A stretch of 64,000 bases of DNA from Polyangium sp. y55x31 (GTDB lineage Bacteria; Myxococcota_A; Polyangia; Polyangiales; Polyangiaceae): assembly GCF_029946505.1 (NCBI RefSeq), contig NZ_JARZHG010000001.1:1-64000 (forward strand). Reading direction: 5' to 3'. This document shows positions 7,250 through 17,445 of the stretch, piece after piece. The notes under the pieces were generated by a model, which saw only the letters and a list, made by a program, of their open reading frames with translations, searched no databases and was not told the DNA's origin. The position numbers were made by a program, and so were the translations under genes. Each line of letters opens with the position of its first letter. Position 1 is the first letter of the stretch.

Positions 7250-9668
7250 CAGGCTCCGACGAGGCCCCGTCCGCCTCGACGACGAGCGTGTGCTCGCCCG
7301 GCACGAGCGGGATCGACCGCTCGAACGGGGGCGTCAGGGCAAACGCACGGCCGTCGACGAGGAGGCGCACGGCGCGGGCCTCGGAAGGCGCGTCGACGCG
7401 GACACGGATCGCCTCTTCAGCGGCGAGGGCGCCGTCACGCACGAACCGCGCGCCGTCGGGCGGGAAGGCGATGCGGATGCGGGAGGGCGCCCTGCGATCA
7501 CTCTCGGGGCAGAGGGGCGAGGAGGCGCGCGGCGCGACGGGGCGGCCGGCATTTTCGGCCCATGCAGCAAGCTCGGGCGGGTAACGCTCGAAGACGCGGG
7601 CGTCGGTGGTGGCGTCCGAGCAGGCAGGACCGGCGCGCAGGCCGTTGCGGCGATCGATGCGGACGCGCTCGTGCATGTCGCAGGTCGCGAGCGAGGCGTC
7701 CCGGGGGACGAGCTCGCTGCGGCGATGCGGGCAATCGGGGCCGGGGCGCGCGCCGGAGAGGGGGCAGATGTCGACGTCGACGAGGCCTTCGGGTCGCTCG
7801 AACGCGCGCTCGGAGTACATGCGTGAAGCCGCGAGCATGGCGTCGTGGAAGAGCGGGCCGGCGCCGGTCACACCGCTGACGCCGCTCATCGGTGAACCGT
7901 CGAAGTTGCCGACCCAGACGGCGACGGTGACGGAGGGCGTGAAGCCGACGGTGACGTTGTCGCGAAACCCCTTTGAGGTGCCGGTCTTCGCGGCGACCGG
8001 GAACGGGAGCTCGAGGACGCTGTTCTCGCCGAACGTGGCGAGGCGCGCATGCCGATCGGCGAGGATGTGCGTGAGGACGTAGGCAGCGCGCCGATCGAGG
8101 ACGCGGCGAGGCGGAGGCGCGGGGAGCGGGAGGAGCTCGCCGGTGGCGGCGCGGGCCTCGCGGACGGCGCGTGGCGTGACGGAGAGGCCGCCGCGCGCGA
8201 GGGTGGCGTAGGCGGCGGCGAGCTCGATCAAGCGGACCTCGCCGTCGCCGAGCGCGAGGGCGAGGCCGTAGTCGCGCGCGCTGCGATCGAGGGAGGCGAA
8301 GCCGAGGTCGCGCAGGCGCGCGAGGAGGCGCTCGGGGCCGACGCGGGAGGCGGCGACGATGGCGGGGACGTTGAAGGAGCTCGCGAGGGCCTCGCGGACG
8401 CGGACGGGGCCGTGGAAGCGGCCGTCGTAGTTGTTCGGGTGGTAGTCGCCGTCGGGCGTGGGGAAATGCAGGTCGACGTCGGGGAGGATCGTGGCGGCGG
8501 TGAAGCCGGCGATCTCCATGCCGAGGCCGTACACGAAGGGTTTTAACGTGGAGCCGGGCTGGCGCTTGGCGAGGACGCCGTCGTTGTGGCCGAGGCGCGC
8601 CTCGTTTTCGATGTCGGGCGAGCCGACGTAGGCGAGGATGTCCCCCGTTTCGTTGTCGAGGACGACGACGGAAGCGGCCGTGACGTGGCGCTGCACGAGG
8701 CGCTCGACCGTTTGGACCGCAAGGATCTCGATCTCACGCTGGAGGCCACGGTCGAGGGTGGTCGTGATCGTCGTCGCCTGTCCGGCGAGCCCGTCCGCGC
8801 CGATCCCCTTCCCTCCCCCGAGCAAGGCGCGGCGCAGGTGCGGGATGCCGAGGCCACTTCCACGCGGGGCGAGGACGAGAGGTTCGCCGAGGGCACGATC
8901 GACGTCCTCGTGATCGGCGAGGCGCGCGGCGCGCATGCGTTCGAGGACACGATCACGGCGGCGCTCGAGGAGGTCGGTGCCGCGGCGAGGATCGTAAAGC
9001 GTGGGTCCACGCGGCAGGCTGGCGAGCGCGGCAGCCTCGGCGAGGGAGAGATCACGGGTGGATTTGTCGAAGTAGAAACGGCTCGCGGCCTCGACGCCGC
9101 GGAGCGAGGGGCCGAAGGCGACGCGGTTCAGGTACTCTTCGAGGATCCGCGGTTTCGACAGGGAGGCCTCGATCCGCAGCGCGAGCACCATCTCGCGGAG
9201 CTTGCCGACGACAGAGCGCGGGCGCGGGACGAGGGTGCGCGCGAGCTGCTGCGTGAGCGTCGAGCCGCCGGAGACGATGCCTCGTGCGAGCAGGGCTTGC
9301 CCCGCGGCGCGGGCGATCGCGATCGGGTCGACGCCGGGGTGCAGGTAAAACCGCTTGTCCTCGGCCGCAAGCACGGCGCGGGTGACGCGTGGATCGATGT
9401 CGGCTAGGCGTACGGGGCGCGCGCGTGTGCCGTCCTTGGCGCGGACCTCGCAGAGGACCGTGCCGTGCCGATCGAGGAAGACCGTGGAGGGATCGGCCGC
9501 GGCGAGATCGGCCGCGGCGAGCTCGGGCGGGAGCGGCGTGAGCGCGGCGGCGAGGCAGAGGCAGAGGATCGGGGAGAGAAGCGCCGCGAGCGCGAGCTCG
9601 ATCCGGCGGCGGCGGCTGCGAGGCACGAGCCACCGGACGAGCGCACGAGCGAGGCGGGATCGGGTCAC
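7230..9668 (-). CDS. pbpC: penicillin-binding protein 1C, bifunctional transglycosylase/transpeptidase
   Basis: Class A penicillin-binding protein of about 812 residues that polymerises and crosslinks peptidoglycan in the periplasm. After a basic N-terminus and one transmembrane helix (about 24-45), the GT51 glycosyltransferase domain carries EDKRFYLHPGVD (catalytic Glu at 103) and GGSTLTQQLA. The transpeptidase domain has the three penicillin-binding motifs: STLK with the nucleophile Ser at 373, SFN at 431-433 and KTG at 561-563. The C-terminal ~100 residues form the Ig-like BiPBP_C domain typical of PbpC. GTG at 9668 overlaps the stop of the upstream alpha-2-macroglobulin gene as GTGA, so the two are translationally coupled. 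The pairing matches the known bacterial pbpC/yfhM arrangement. Confidence 0.95.
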   Translation of the reverse strand: MTRSRLARALVRWLVPRSRRRRIELALAALLSPILCLCLAAALTPLPPELAAADLAAADPSTVFLDRHGTVLCEVRAKDGTRARPVRLADIDPRVTRAVLAAEDKRFYLHPGVDPIAIARAAGQALLARGIVSGGSTLTQQLARTLVPRPRSVVGKLREMVLALRIEASLSKPRILEEYLNRVAFGPSLRGVEAASRFYFDKSTRDLSLAEAAALASLPRGPTLYDPRRGTDLLERRRDRVLERMRAARLADHEDVDRALGEPLVLAPRGSGLGIPHLRRALLGGGKGIGADGLAGQATTITTTLDRGLQREIEILAVQTVERLVQRHVTAASVVVLDNETGDILAYVGSPDIENEARLGHNDGVLAKRQPGSTLKPFVYGLGMEIAGFTAATILPDVDLHFPTPDGDYHPNNYDGRFHGPVRVREALASSFNVPAIVAASRVGPERLLARLRDLGFASLDRSARDYGLALALGDGEVRLIELAAAYATLARGGLSVTPRAVREARAATGELLPLPAPPPRRVLDRRAAYVLTHILADRHARLATFGENSVLELPFPVAAKTGTSKGFRDNVTVGFTPSVTVAVWVGNFDGSPMSGVSGVTGAGPLFHDAMLAASRMYSERAFERPEGLVDVDICPLSGARPGPDCPHRRSELVPRDASLATCDMHERVRIDRRNGLRAGPACSDATTDARVFERYPPELAAWAENAGRPVAPRASSPLCPESDRRAPSRIRIAFPPDGARFVRDGALAAEEAIRVRVDAPSEARAVRLLVDGRAFALTPPFERSIPLVPGEHTLVVEADGASSEPVRFSVQ

Positions 9669-12600
9669 TTGCTGGCGGTCACCGTGATCGTGCCGGCGGC
9701 GGTCCTTCCAAACACCTCGGGCACGTACATCTCCTCGGCGCGTGCGGGCGGAAGGACGAACGTGCCGATCGAGGTCGCGCGCGCGAGGTACCGATAGCGA
9801 TACATGCCGGCCGCCATGTGGTCGACGAAGAAGAGGACGCGGTCGTCGCGCAGCTCGCGCAGGTAACGGCTGGAGAGGATCGCGCGGCCCGTGGCGACGT
9901 CGTCGTAGCCGCCCTCCTCGTCGAACGTGTCGTCGGGTTCGCCCTGGTCCCCATCGAGGTTCGCGCCGCTCGCAGTCGTAGCGAGGCGCGCGTCGACGGG
10001 CTCGAAGCCGGCCGGGAGCGGATCGTCGACGACCACGTATTTCCGCGGCGACGGCGTGACGACGACGATCTCGCCGAGGACGAGCTGACCGCCGGGGAAG
10101 GTGCTCACACTTGCGCCAGGCGGCGCGGCGAGCAGGGTGGCGAGCTCGGCGGGGCTCACGGGGCGCAACGTCTTCTGCACGAAGAAGCCACGATCGAGCG
10201 GCGCCTTGGGCAGCTCCTTGCGGGCGTAACGAAGGCGCGCCTCGTAGAAGAGGCGGCCCGTCCCCTCGACGTCGAAGGCGAGGACGCTGCCGCCGGCCGA
10301 GGTGAGGCGCTCGGCAGGCAGGCTGATGCGGGCCTGGTTCACGTCGCGGCCGCGGAAGGCCTGCGTCGCGATCTCGGCCTGGCCGAGGAAGACGTGCGCC
10401 AGAAAGTCGGGCGTGGCCTTCTCCTGCGCGTTGCGATACGCGTCGAGCGCGACGAGCGACCAGGCGGCCTCCTGCGTGTTGCGCCAGGAACCGCCCTTGC
10501 GATCGGCGAGCAGGCCCATGGCGAGCTTCGCCGCGATCGGGTGGTTCGGGCGCGCCGCGAGGAGCGCGCGGAGGACGAGCGCGGTCGTGCGCGTGTCGGA
10601 GTCCATGAGCACGGCGTACTTGTCGCCGAGGTTCGACGCGGCGCGGGCGACGTTGCCGTCGAGCCGGAGCGCGCCTTCGAGCTCGTTCACGAGCTGTTCG
10701 ATGCTCGCGCGATCGTGCTTGCCCGTGACCATGGCGTGCAGGAGGAACGCCTGCGAGAAGAGCGGGAGCTTCTTGCGCTCCTCGAAGAGGCGCGTCGTGC
10801 GGCCCGTGTCGGGGTGGCGGTTCTCGGCGAGCACGTCGAGGATGAAGGGCGCGGTCGCGCTCAGGTACTCGTCGTATTCCTCCGCATCGAGCGCCTCGTG
10901 GACGTGGCGCGCGGCCCCGTCGATCGCGGTCTGGGGGATGTCGACGTTGCGGCGCTTGGCCTCGCCGAGGCCCCAGAGCGCGTAGGTGCTGGCCCAGAGG
11001 TTCGAGCGGTCCGAGCCCGCCCACATGCCGAAGCCGCCGTCGCCGCGCTGGTGCTTCAGGATCTCGGCCACCGTGGCGGCGATGATCGCGTCCGTGTTCT
11101 TCGGCAGCGGGATCTTGAAGTCCTGCGCGAGATCGCGGAGCGGGAGCATCGGCACGAGCTTGCTCACGAGCTGCTCGGTGCAGCCGTACGGGTAGTCGAT
11201 GAGCTGCTCGACGCCGCCGCCGAGGCCGACGAGCGCGGTCGAGGCCATGCTGACGTCGAGCCCGCCCGTGTCGTCGCGGATCGCCGAGAGATCCCCGAGC
11301 TTCTCCGCGATCTCCGTGGTCGTGTCGCCGTACAGCGCGACGGCCTCGGGCGAGAGCGGGACGCGGACGTCGCGCTCGACCTCGACGGCATCCTCGAGCG
11401 GTTTGCCGGACTCGGTCGCACGCACGACGAAGCCGATCTTCGCCTTGCCGGCCTTCGGCGCCGCGATCGGGAAGCGAACCTCGACAGGCGTGCCGGGCGC
11501 GAGATCGATGGTGCGCTTCGTATCGCCGGAGAGCGTGAGCCCGTCGAGCTTGACCTCCACCGTGGCCGAGGTCTTGCCGATGCCCTTCGAACTCACGACG
11601 ACGGACGCGTCGAGCGTGTCGCCGGCGCGCAAAAACCGCGGCAAAGCGGGGCGCGCCATGAGCGGTCGGCTCGCGACGACGCGGTTCTCCGCGAAGCCGA
11701 AGCGATCGTCCTCGGCCGCGGTGACGGCCATGAGGCGGTAGGTCGTGAGCGTGTCCGGGAGGCGGAACTTCACCTTGGCGCGGCCCGCGTCGTCCGTGAT
11801 GATCGAGGGGACGAACGTGGCGCTCGAGCGGAAGTCGCGCCGCACGGACATGCCGCCGCCGCCGTCGCCGCCGTCGAGGCCCTTGTCGGTGCCGAGATCG
11901 CCGTACGGCCGGAAGACACGGGCGAGCGCGGCGCGCACCTCGAGCGAGCTGACGCGCAAGGGGCGCGGGGCGCCGAAGACGCCGATCGGATCGGGCGTCT
12001 TGTACCCGATGAGCGAGAGCACGCCCTCGTCGACCGCGTAGAACGTGACCTCGGCGCGCGCGGGTTTGCCCGCGTGATCCCGCACGAGGACATCGACCTC
12101 GACGTTCTCGCCGGGCCGCGCCTCCGTCTTGTTCGGCGTGAGCGCGATCTTGAGCCTGCGCTTCTCGGGGTTCACGAGCAGCGGCGCGTATCCCATGCGG
12201 AACGCGGGCGCGCCGACGTCGGGATCTTTCACGTTCGTCGGCGCGGGCTTGGTGCGGCCGCGGACGAGCAGGACCGAGACGAACGCGTTCGGGCGCAGAT
12301 CCTCGGTGACCGGGATCTCGATCGTCGGCATCGCGCCCGCGAGTTTCACGCGGCGCTGCGAGAGGATGCCGGCGCGCTCCACGGTCACGAGCGCCTCGGC
12401 CGCGGCGAACGGCGACTTCACGAGGAAGCGCGCCTTGTCGCCGACCTCGTAGCTCTCCTTGTCGGCGACGAGCTCGACGACGAGCCGATCGCTGTCGCTG
12501 AATCCGCCGCCGCCCGAGCCGCCGAAGACGTAGAGCGGCTCCGCGGCGCCGACGGGGTTTTTCCGGGTGTCGACCGCGGTCGCGTGGACGACGTGGTAGC

Positions 12601-15406
12601 CGGACGCGGCGGGCGTGAGCTTGCACGAGACCGGTTTGTCGCCGGCCGTGGTCGTGACCGTGCAGGTCTCGACGACACGATCGACGACCTCGGCCACGGT
12701 GTGCGCGAGGCCGCCGGAGGTCGCTTGCCGCGCGACTTGCCACGTGCGCGACACGAGCTCGATCTTGATCGGGACGCCCGCCACACGCGCGCCCTTCGGA
12801 TCCACGGCGAAGACCTCGGGGCTCACGGGTTTGCCCGCGTCGACGAAGAGGTCGGTGCCCGTGCGGAGCGCGACGTAAAACTCGGCCGGGTGCACGATGG
12901 CCGTGGTGCTGCCCGCGATGTACTGGCGCGAGACGTCGTTCACCTCGGCCTCGGCCGTGACGCGCTCGGGGCCGCGCTGGCCCGGGAGCGTGAGCTGCGC
13001 CTCGATCGAAGCCGTGCCCTTGGCGTCGAGCTTCGTCGTGCTGCTCTGGATCTCGCCTTCCCGCGTGGTCTCGTCGGCCGTGTCCGCGTGGAACGTCGCC
13101 TCGTCGACGGTAAAACCATCGGTGTTCGGCGGGCGGAACTCGGCTTCTCCGCGCGTCACGACGACCCGCGCGTCGGCGCCGGCCATGGGCGCGCCGTAGA
13201 GGTAATCGCCGCGCGCGATCCACTTGCCCTTGTCGCCGCGCACGTAGCTCGGCTTGTCGCTCTCGACCGAGACCGCGAACTCGGCGGGCCGGTACTCGGC
13301 GACCTCGAAGTCGCCGCTCACGTCGGCCCAGCCCGGGTTGCCTTCCTGCACCGTGGCGCGGACCGAGTACGTGCCGAGCCGGCCGGCGCGCGGGACGACG
13401 ACGTCGATCGCCGTGGTGCCGAAGGGCGAGAGCGTCTCGGTGCGCGAGGCGACCTCGTCGCCGTCCGGGCCCTCGACCTTGAGCTCCACGGGCAAACCGA
13501 CGGGCGTGACGGTGCCGGGGTTGCCCTCCTTGCGGAAGATGCCCTTGATGTGGACCGTGTCGCCGGGCCGGTAGATGCCGCGATCCGTGAACACGAGGCC
13601 AAACGGCCGATCGGGGCCGGGATCGACCTGCACGTCGAAACGCCAGCTACTGAGCGTGTCGTTCAGATGCTTGTAGGTCCAATCATTGCCGTCCTTGACG
13701 AGGATGACGGCGCGCTCGGCGCCCGAGCTGCCGCGGGCCCAGACGTCCGGCGGCAGCTTGATGAAGCCGCTGTCGTCCGAGCGGAACGGGCCGATGGGTG
13801 ACTCGCCGGGCTTCTGGATCGTGACCTCGGCGCCCTTGACCGGCGCCGCCGACGAGAGGCGGCTGATCCAGAGCAGCGAGCCACGCGCGGAGAGTTTGCC
13901 GGTGACCGCGAGGTCGCTGACCTTGACGATCGCCGTGTTCGTGACCGCGCGCTGGTGGTTCGAGCCGGGCCAGCCGATGTACCGAATGCCGAGCGCGAGC
14001 GCGCCGCGCGCGTCCTTGCCGCCGAGCGCCTCCTCGGTCTTCACGGCGTGCCGCGAGGGCTTGTTGAGCGGCGCGTTCGAGGCGAGCTTCGAGACCTTCG
14101 CGCCGGGCAGCTCCAAGATGTCTTCGTACGAGGGCGCGCGGCCCGGGCCGTATGGATCGTCCTGCAAGCGGATCGCGTCTTCCGGCGAGAGCGGCGCGAC
14201 GACGAGCTCGAGGTCCTTCGTGTTGATGGAGTCGATCGGGATCTCGCGACGCGCCGCGGGCTCGAAGACGCTGCCGTGGAGGCCGATGTCGGCCTTGGGC
14301 CAGAGGTCGTCGAAGGCCACGTCGGCGCGGTAGTCGGCGCCGAGCTTCTGCCCATGCTGGTCCGTGAGCCCCTTCGCGACGAGGACCTTGACGTTCTTGC
14401 CCGGCGTGAACGCGCCGTAGACCGTGACGCCGGTCGTGACGTGATCGTCGTCGAGCCACGAGGGCCACGTGACGTCGACCTTGGGCTCGAAGCGGACGGC
14501 CTTCTTGAGCTCGCCGAGCTTGACGGCCGTCGTGAGGTAGATCCCGATGCCGCCGTCGGGCGCGCATTTTCCGTGCGGCGTGTCGTGATCACACGGCAGC
14601 TCCTTCACGGCGAGGGGTCCGTACGTGCGGAACTCGAACCGCTCCTCCTTCTCGGCTCGGAGGCTGCCCTCCTTGCCCGCGAGGCCCTTCACTTCGAGCA
14701 CGACCTCGCTGTCGAGCGGGAGCGGCGCGCGCGGGACGATCTCGACGAGCTGCTCGTTCTTCGGATCGGGGCGCTTGACCGAGAACGCCCACTTGTCCTG
14801 ACGCTGGCCCGCCGTGATCTTGAGCGCCTTCTCGAGCTCGCGATCGTCGATCGGCTGGTTGAAGCGCAGCGTGAATTTTGCATCGGGTCGCAGGTCGTCG
14901 CGGCCGGCTTCGGGCTCGACCGAGGTGACCTCGGGGCGCGCCGTCGTGAAGCGCAACTCGAACGGTTTTTCCAGGGTGGATCCATCGAGCGCCTTCGTGC
15001 CGGCCGGGACCGTGACCACGAACGCGGTGGCCCGCGGCAGGCGCTTGTCCGGCACGAACGAGAGCGCGTTCGTCCCGACCCAGGCCCATCGGCCCGGCAC
15101 CGCAGGCTGGATCGACGCGGGCGGCGCGCTCTCGTCCCCCGCGAGCTCGAGCGGCCGCATCGGGCGGTTGAAGACGAGGCTCACCTCGGGCGGGTCGATC
15201 GTGTCGCCGCGCGGCGTCCCGAACACGACGGCGAAGGCTCCACGCGTGTCGACCGCGGCCGCGCCGTCGGCGGCGCCGGGGACGAGGGTGCCGCGAGGCG
15301 CGACCTCGGGCGGACGATTTCCCTGCAGGCAGGCCATGCCGAGGGCCATCGCGGTGACCGCGAGGAATGCGTTGCGGGGACCTGGAAACATGGCTCGCGC
15401 CGTCAT
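9665..15406 (-). CDS. bacterial alpha-2-macroglobulin (large thioester protease-trap lipoprotein)
   Basis: Protein of about 1913 residues with the domain order of bacterial alpha-2-macroglobulins: repeated MG beta-sandwich domains, a middle region rich in VVTRG/ARVVV strands, and the complement-like thioester domain. The thioester motif is present as YGCTEQ, with Cys 1409 and Gln 1412. The N-terminus is a lipoprotein-like signal peptide ending LGMAC (Cys 26), so the protein is probably anchored in the periplasm. The ATG at 15406 is supported by AAGGAG seven bases upstream. Known role of the family: trapping external proteases when the outer membrane is breached, with PbpC repairing peptidoglycan. 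It is coupled to pbpC by a GTGA overlap. A long open frame on the opposite strand across this gene is only a shadow. Confidence 0.94.
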   Translation of the reverse strand: MTARAMFPGPRNAFLAVTAMALGMACLQGNRPPEVAPRGTLVPGAADGAAAVDTRGAFAVVFGTPRGDTIDPPEVSLVFNRPMRPLELAGDESAPPASIQPAVPGRWAWVGTNALSFVPDKRLPRATAFVVTVPAGTKALDGSTLEKPFELRFTTARPEVTSVEPEAGRDDLRPDAKFTLRFNQPIDDRELEKALKITAGQRQDKWAFSVKRPDPKNEQLVEIVPRAPLPLDSEVVLEVKGLAGKEGSLRAEKEERFEFRTYGPLAVKELPCDHDTPHGKCAPDGGIGIYLTTAVKLGELKKAVRFEPKVDVTWPSWLDDDHVTTGVTVYGAFTPGKNVKVLVAKGLTDQHGQKLGADYRADVAFDDLWPKADIGLHGSVFEPAARREIPIDSINTKDLELVVAPLSPEDAIRLQDDPYGPGRAPSYEDILELPGAKVSKLASNAPLNKPSRHAVKTEEALGGKDARGALALGIRYIGWPGSNHQRAVTNTAIVKVSDLAVTGKLSARGSLLWISRLSSAAPVKGAEVTIQKPGESPIGPFRSDDSGFIKLPPDVWARGSSGAERAVILVKDGNDWTYKHLNDTLSSWRFDVQVDPGPDRPFGLVFTDRGIYRPGDTVHIKGIFRKEGNPGTVTPVGLPVELKVEGPDGDEVASRTETLSPFGTTAIDVVVPRAGRLGTYSVRATVQEGNPGWADVSGDFEVAEYRPAEFAVSVESDKPSYVRGDKGKWIARGDYLYGAPMAGADARVVVTRGEAEFRPPNTDGFTVDEATFHADTADETTREGEIQSSTTKLDAKGTASIEAQLTLPGQRGPERVTAEAEVNDVSRQYIAGSTTAIVHPAEFYVALRTGTDLFVDAGKPVSPEVFAVDPKGARVAGVPIKIELVSRTWQVARQATSGGLAHTVAEVVDRVVETCTVTTTAGDKPVSCKLTPAASGYHVVHATAVDTRKNPVGAAEPLYVFGGSGGGGFSDSDRLVVELVADKESYEVGDKARFLVKSPFAAAEALVTVERAGILSQRRVKLAGAMPTIEIPVTEDLRPNAFVSVLLVRGRTKPAPTNVKDPDVGAPAFRMGYAPLLVNPEKRRLKIALTPNKTEARPGENVEVDVLVRDHAGKPARAEVTFYAVDEGVLSLIGYKTPDPIGVFGAPRPLRVSSLEVRAALARVFRPYGDLGTDKGLDGGDGGGGMSVRRDFRSSATFVPSIITDDAGRAKVKFRLPDTLTTYRLMAVTAAEDDRFGFAENRVVASRPLMARPALPRFLRAGDTLDASVVVSSKGIGKTSATVEVKLDGLTLSGDTKRTIDLAPGTPVEVRFPIAAPKAGKAKIGFVVRATESGKPLEDAVEVERDVRVPLSPEAVALYGDTTTEIAEKLGDLSAIRDDTGGLDVSMASTALVGLGGGVEQLIDYPYGCTEQLVSKLVPMLPLRDLAQDFKIPLPKNTDAIIAATVAEILKHQRGDGGFGMWAGSDRSNLWASTYALWGLGEAKRRNVDIPQTAIDGAARHVHEALDAEEYDEYLSATAPFILDVLAENRHPDTGRTTRLFEERKKLPLFSQAFLLHAMVTGKHDRASIEQLVNELEGALRLDGNVARAASNLGDKYAVLMDSDTRTTALVLRALLAARPNHPIAAKLAMGLLADRKGGSWRNTQEAAWSLVALDAYRNAQEKATPDFLAHVFLGQAEIATQAFRGRDVNQARISLPAERLTSAGGSVLAFDVEGTGRLFYEARLRYARKELPKAPLDRGFFVQKTLRPVSPAELATLLAAPPGASVSTFPGGQLVLGEIVVVTPSPRKYVVVDDPLPAGFEPVDARLATTASGANLDGDQGEPDDTFDEEGGYDDVATGRAILSSRYLRELRDDRVLFFVDHMAAGMYRYRYLARATSIGTFVLPPARAEEMYVPEVFGRTAAGTITVTASK

Positions 15407-15561
15407 GGCGCGGCTCCTTCTCGCGGGCCCGCCCCGGCGGCAAGGCCGATGAGCGGGATCGCGTGGAAACGCTGAACCTCCCGAGGGATCCCCCCGAGCC
15501 GCGAGGCGCGCCGCCCCGATCCACGGCTGCCCGGGGCGTTCGAGGCGGCCTCGACGTCGGA

Positions 15562-15605
15562 TCCCGACGAGGTCGGGAATCACGGGCGCGTGCTTCTGTT
15601 ATAAG
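15562..15605 (+). promoter_or_regulatory. inverted repeat and -10-like box before the Gld-like ABC operon
   Basis: In the divergent gap 15407-15631 a perfect 7-bp inverted repeat, TCCCGAC-gag-GTCGGGA, lies at 15562-15578. It is followed by a TATAAG -10-like hexamer at 15600-15605, 26 bases before the ATG at 15632. No good -35 is seen at standard spacing, and the inverted repeat sits where an operator overlapping the -35 would lie. The low AT content makes the TATAAG box stand out. Assignment is by inspection only. Confidence 0.4.
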
Positions 15606-15631
15606 GGCGCCGTCGCCGGGGAAGCCGGCGC

Positions 15632-16726
15632 ATGACGAAGGCTTTTGCCGTGATCGAAATCGTCGACCTCTACAAATACTACGGGGAGAGGAGGGCGGTC
15701 GGGCCGCTCTCGTTCTCCATCGAAGCCGGCGAAATCGTGGGCTTGCTCGGGCTCAACGGCGCCGGAAAGACCACCACGCTCCGCATCCTGGCTTGCGATC
15801 TGCTCCCGTCTTCGGGCTCGGTCCGCGTGAACGGGCTCGACGTCGTGGAGAGCCCGCACGAGGTGCGGTCGCTGATCGGCTACCTGCCGGACACGCCTCC
15901 GCTCTACGGCGAGATGACGGTCCGCGCCTACCTGCACTTCGCCGCGCGCCTGCGGGGCCTCTCGAAGGCCTCCGCGGACAAACGCGTGCCCGAGGTGCTG
16001 GAGGCGACGGCGCTCGCCGAGGTGCAAGACCAGCTCATCGCGTCCCTGTCGCACGGGTACAAGCAACGTGTCGGCATCGCCCAGGCCATCGTGCACGGGC
16101 CGAAGCTGCTCGTGCTGGACGAACCCATCAGTGGCCTCGACCCTGTGCAGATCGTGGAGATGCGCGAGCTGCTCCGCAGCCTGAAGGGCGAGCACACGAT
16201 CCTTTTGTCCTCCCACATTCTCTCCGAGATCAGCGAGACCTGTGATCGCCTCCTCGTGATCCGCGACGGCCAGATCGCCGCGACCGGCACCGAGGCCGAG
16301 CTCAGCGCGAAGCTGCTCAAAAACCAGCGCGCCCTTTTGACGGTGCGCGGCGACGAGGAGAAGGCCAAGGAGGTCGCGAGCGCCGTCGCGGGCGTGGTGT
16401 CGGTCGAGGCGATTGACGCGACGGAGGGCGGCGAAGGCGTGGTCACGCTCCAGATCGAGTCCGACGGCGACGCGCGCGAGGCGGTGTGCCGCGCGCTCGT
16501 GACGGCCGGGATCGGGCTCCTCGAGGTGCGTCGCGGCGAGCGGGAGCTCGAGAGCGTGTTCCTGGAGCTCGCGGGCGCAGAGACGACGGACGGCGGCTCC
16601 GGGGCCGCGCCGAAGAAGAAGCGGGCCGGCAAGAAAGGCGCAAAGAAGGCGCGCGCCTCGGCCGGCGAGGGTGATGCCGGGGCGAAGGACGCCGCGGCGG
16701 AAAAAGAGGACGGGAGCGGGACATGA
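15632..16726 (+). CDS. ABC transporter ATP-binding protein, GldA-like
   Basis: Cytoplasmic ATPase subunit of an ABC-2 type exporter. Walker A is GLNGAGKT (residues 40-47), the signature is LSHGYKQRVG, and Walker B is LLVLDEP followed by the D-loop and SSHIL switch His. The YLPDTPPLYGEMTV Q-loop region and overall order resemble GldA of the Bacteroidetes gliding and NosF/NatA-type exporters. The last ~50 residues are an unusual Lys/Ala/Gly-rich tail (PKKKRAGKKGAKKARAS) of low complexity. The stop overlaps the next gene as ATGA, indicating a tightly coupled operon. The exported substrate is unknown. Confidence 0.92.
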   Translation: MTKAFAVIEIVDLYKYYGERRAVGPLSFSIEAGEIVGLLGLNGAGKTTTLRILACDLLPSSGSVRVNGLDVVESPHEVRSLIGYLPDTPPLYGEMTVRAYLHFAARLRGLSKASADKRVPEVLEATALAEVQDQLIASLSHGYKQRVGIAQAIVHGPKLLVLDEPISGLDPVQIVEMRELLRSLKGEHTILLSSHILSEISETCDRLLVIRDGQIAATGTEAELSAKLLKNQRALLTVRGDEEKAKEVASAVAGVVSVEAIDATEGGEGVVTLQIESDGDAREAVCRALVTAGIGLLEVRRGERELESVFLELAGAETTDGGSGAAPKKKRAGKKGAKKARASAGEGDAGAKDAAAEKEDGSGT

Positions 16727-17445
16727 GAAATGCTCTGCTCGTCGCAGGGAGAGAGATCGGCTCGTACGGGCGATCCCTGCTCGGCTGGGCCATCGGGGCC
16801 GCGGCGCTGCTCGTCGAGGGCGTGTGGTTCAGCGCGAACGGCCTGTCCGGATCGCGCATGTCGGCGGACGTGCTCCGCGAGTTCTTCAACGGCGCGAGCG
16901 GCGTCACGATGATCGTGGCGGTGCTCATGTCGATCCCGCTGCTCGCGGGAGAACGGGAGCGCGGGACGCTCGTCCTGCTCAACACGGCGCCGATCCGGGA
17001 CGTCGAGATCATCGTGGGCAAGTACCTCGCGGCGCTCGCGATGATCGGGCTCATCACGCTGATCAGCGTGTACATGCCGCTGCTCATCTTCGTGAACGGC
17101 AAGGTGAGCCTCGGGCACGTGGCCGTGGGCTACACGGGCATCGTGCTGCTCGGCTCGGCCGCGCTGGCGATCGGGATGTTCACGTCGGCCGTGAGCCGGA
17201 GCCAGGTGATGGCGGCGATCCTCGGCGGGCTTTTGCTCGCGGTGATGGTGACGCTCTGGCTCGTCGCGAAGGTGACCGAGCCGCCGGTGAACGGCGTGCT
17301 CTCTGGGATGGCGCTGCACCACCAGCGGCAATTCCCCTTCATGACCGGCGTGCTCAAGCTGGAGAACGTGGTCTATTACGTGGCCGTCACGTACTTCTTC
17401 CTGCTCGCGGCCACCAAGACGCTGGAGGCGCGGCGATGGCGCTGA
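16723..17445 (+). CDS. ABC-2 type transporter permease, GldF-like
   Basis: Integral membrane subunit of 240 residues with about six transmembrane helices. It has the ABC-2 permease pattern: N-terminal REIGSYGRSLLGWAIGAAAL, a soluble loop, MSIPLLAGERERGTLVLLNT (the conserved E-R-G-T-L coupling segment), and helices ending in FFLLAATKTLEARRWR. Its length and position right after a GldA-like ATPase fit GldF. The ATG at 16723 overlaps the ATPase stop by four bases, and the 3' end overlaps the next start by ten. Confidence 0.9.
   Translation: MRNALLVAGREIGSYGRSLLGWAIGAAALLVEGVWFSANGLSGSRMSADVLREFFNGASGVTMIVAVLMSIPLLAGERERGTLVLLNTAPIRDVEIIVGKYLAALAMIGLITLISVYMPLLIFVNGKVSLGHVAVGYTGIVLLGSAALAIGMFTSAVSRSQVMAAILGGLLLAVMVTLWLVAKVTEPPVNGVLSGMALHHQRQFPFMTGVLKLENVVYYVAVTYFFLLAATKTLEARRWR

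Noticed and set aside
9818-13801. Very long open frame on the plus strand opposite the alpha-2-macroglobulin gene
   Set aside because: Composition is dominated by Arg, Glu, Asp and Gly in the way expected from antisense reading of GC-rich coding DNA; no domain is visible and the opposite strand is clearly coding.
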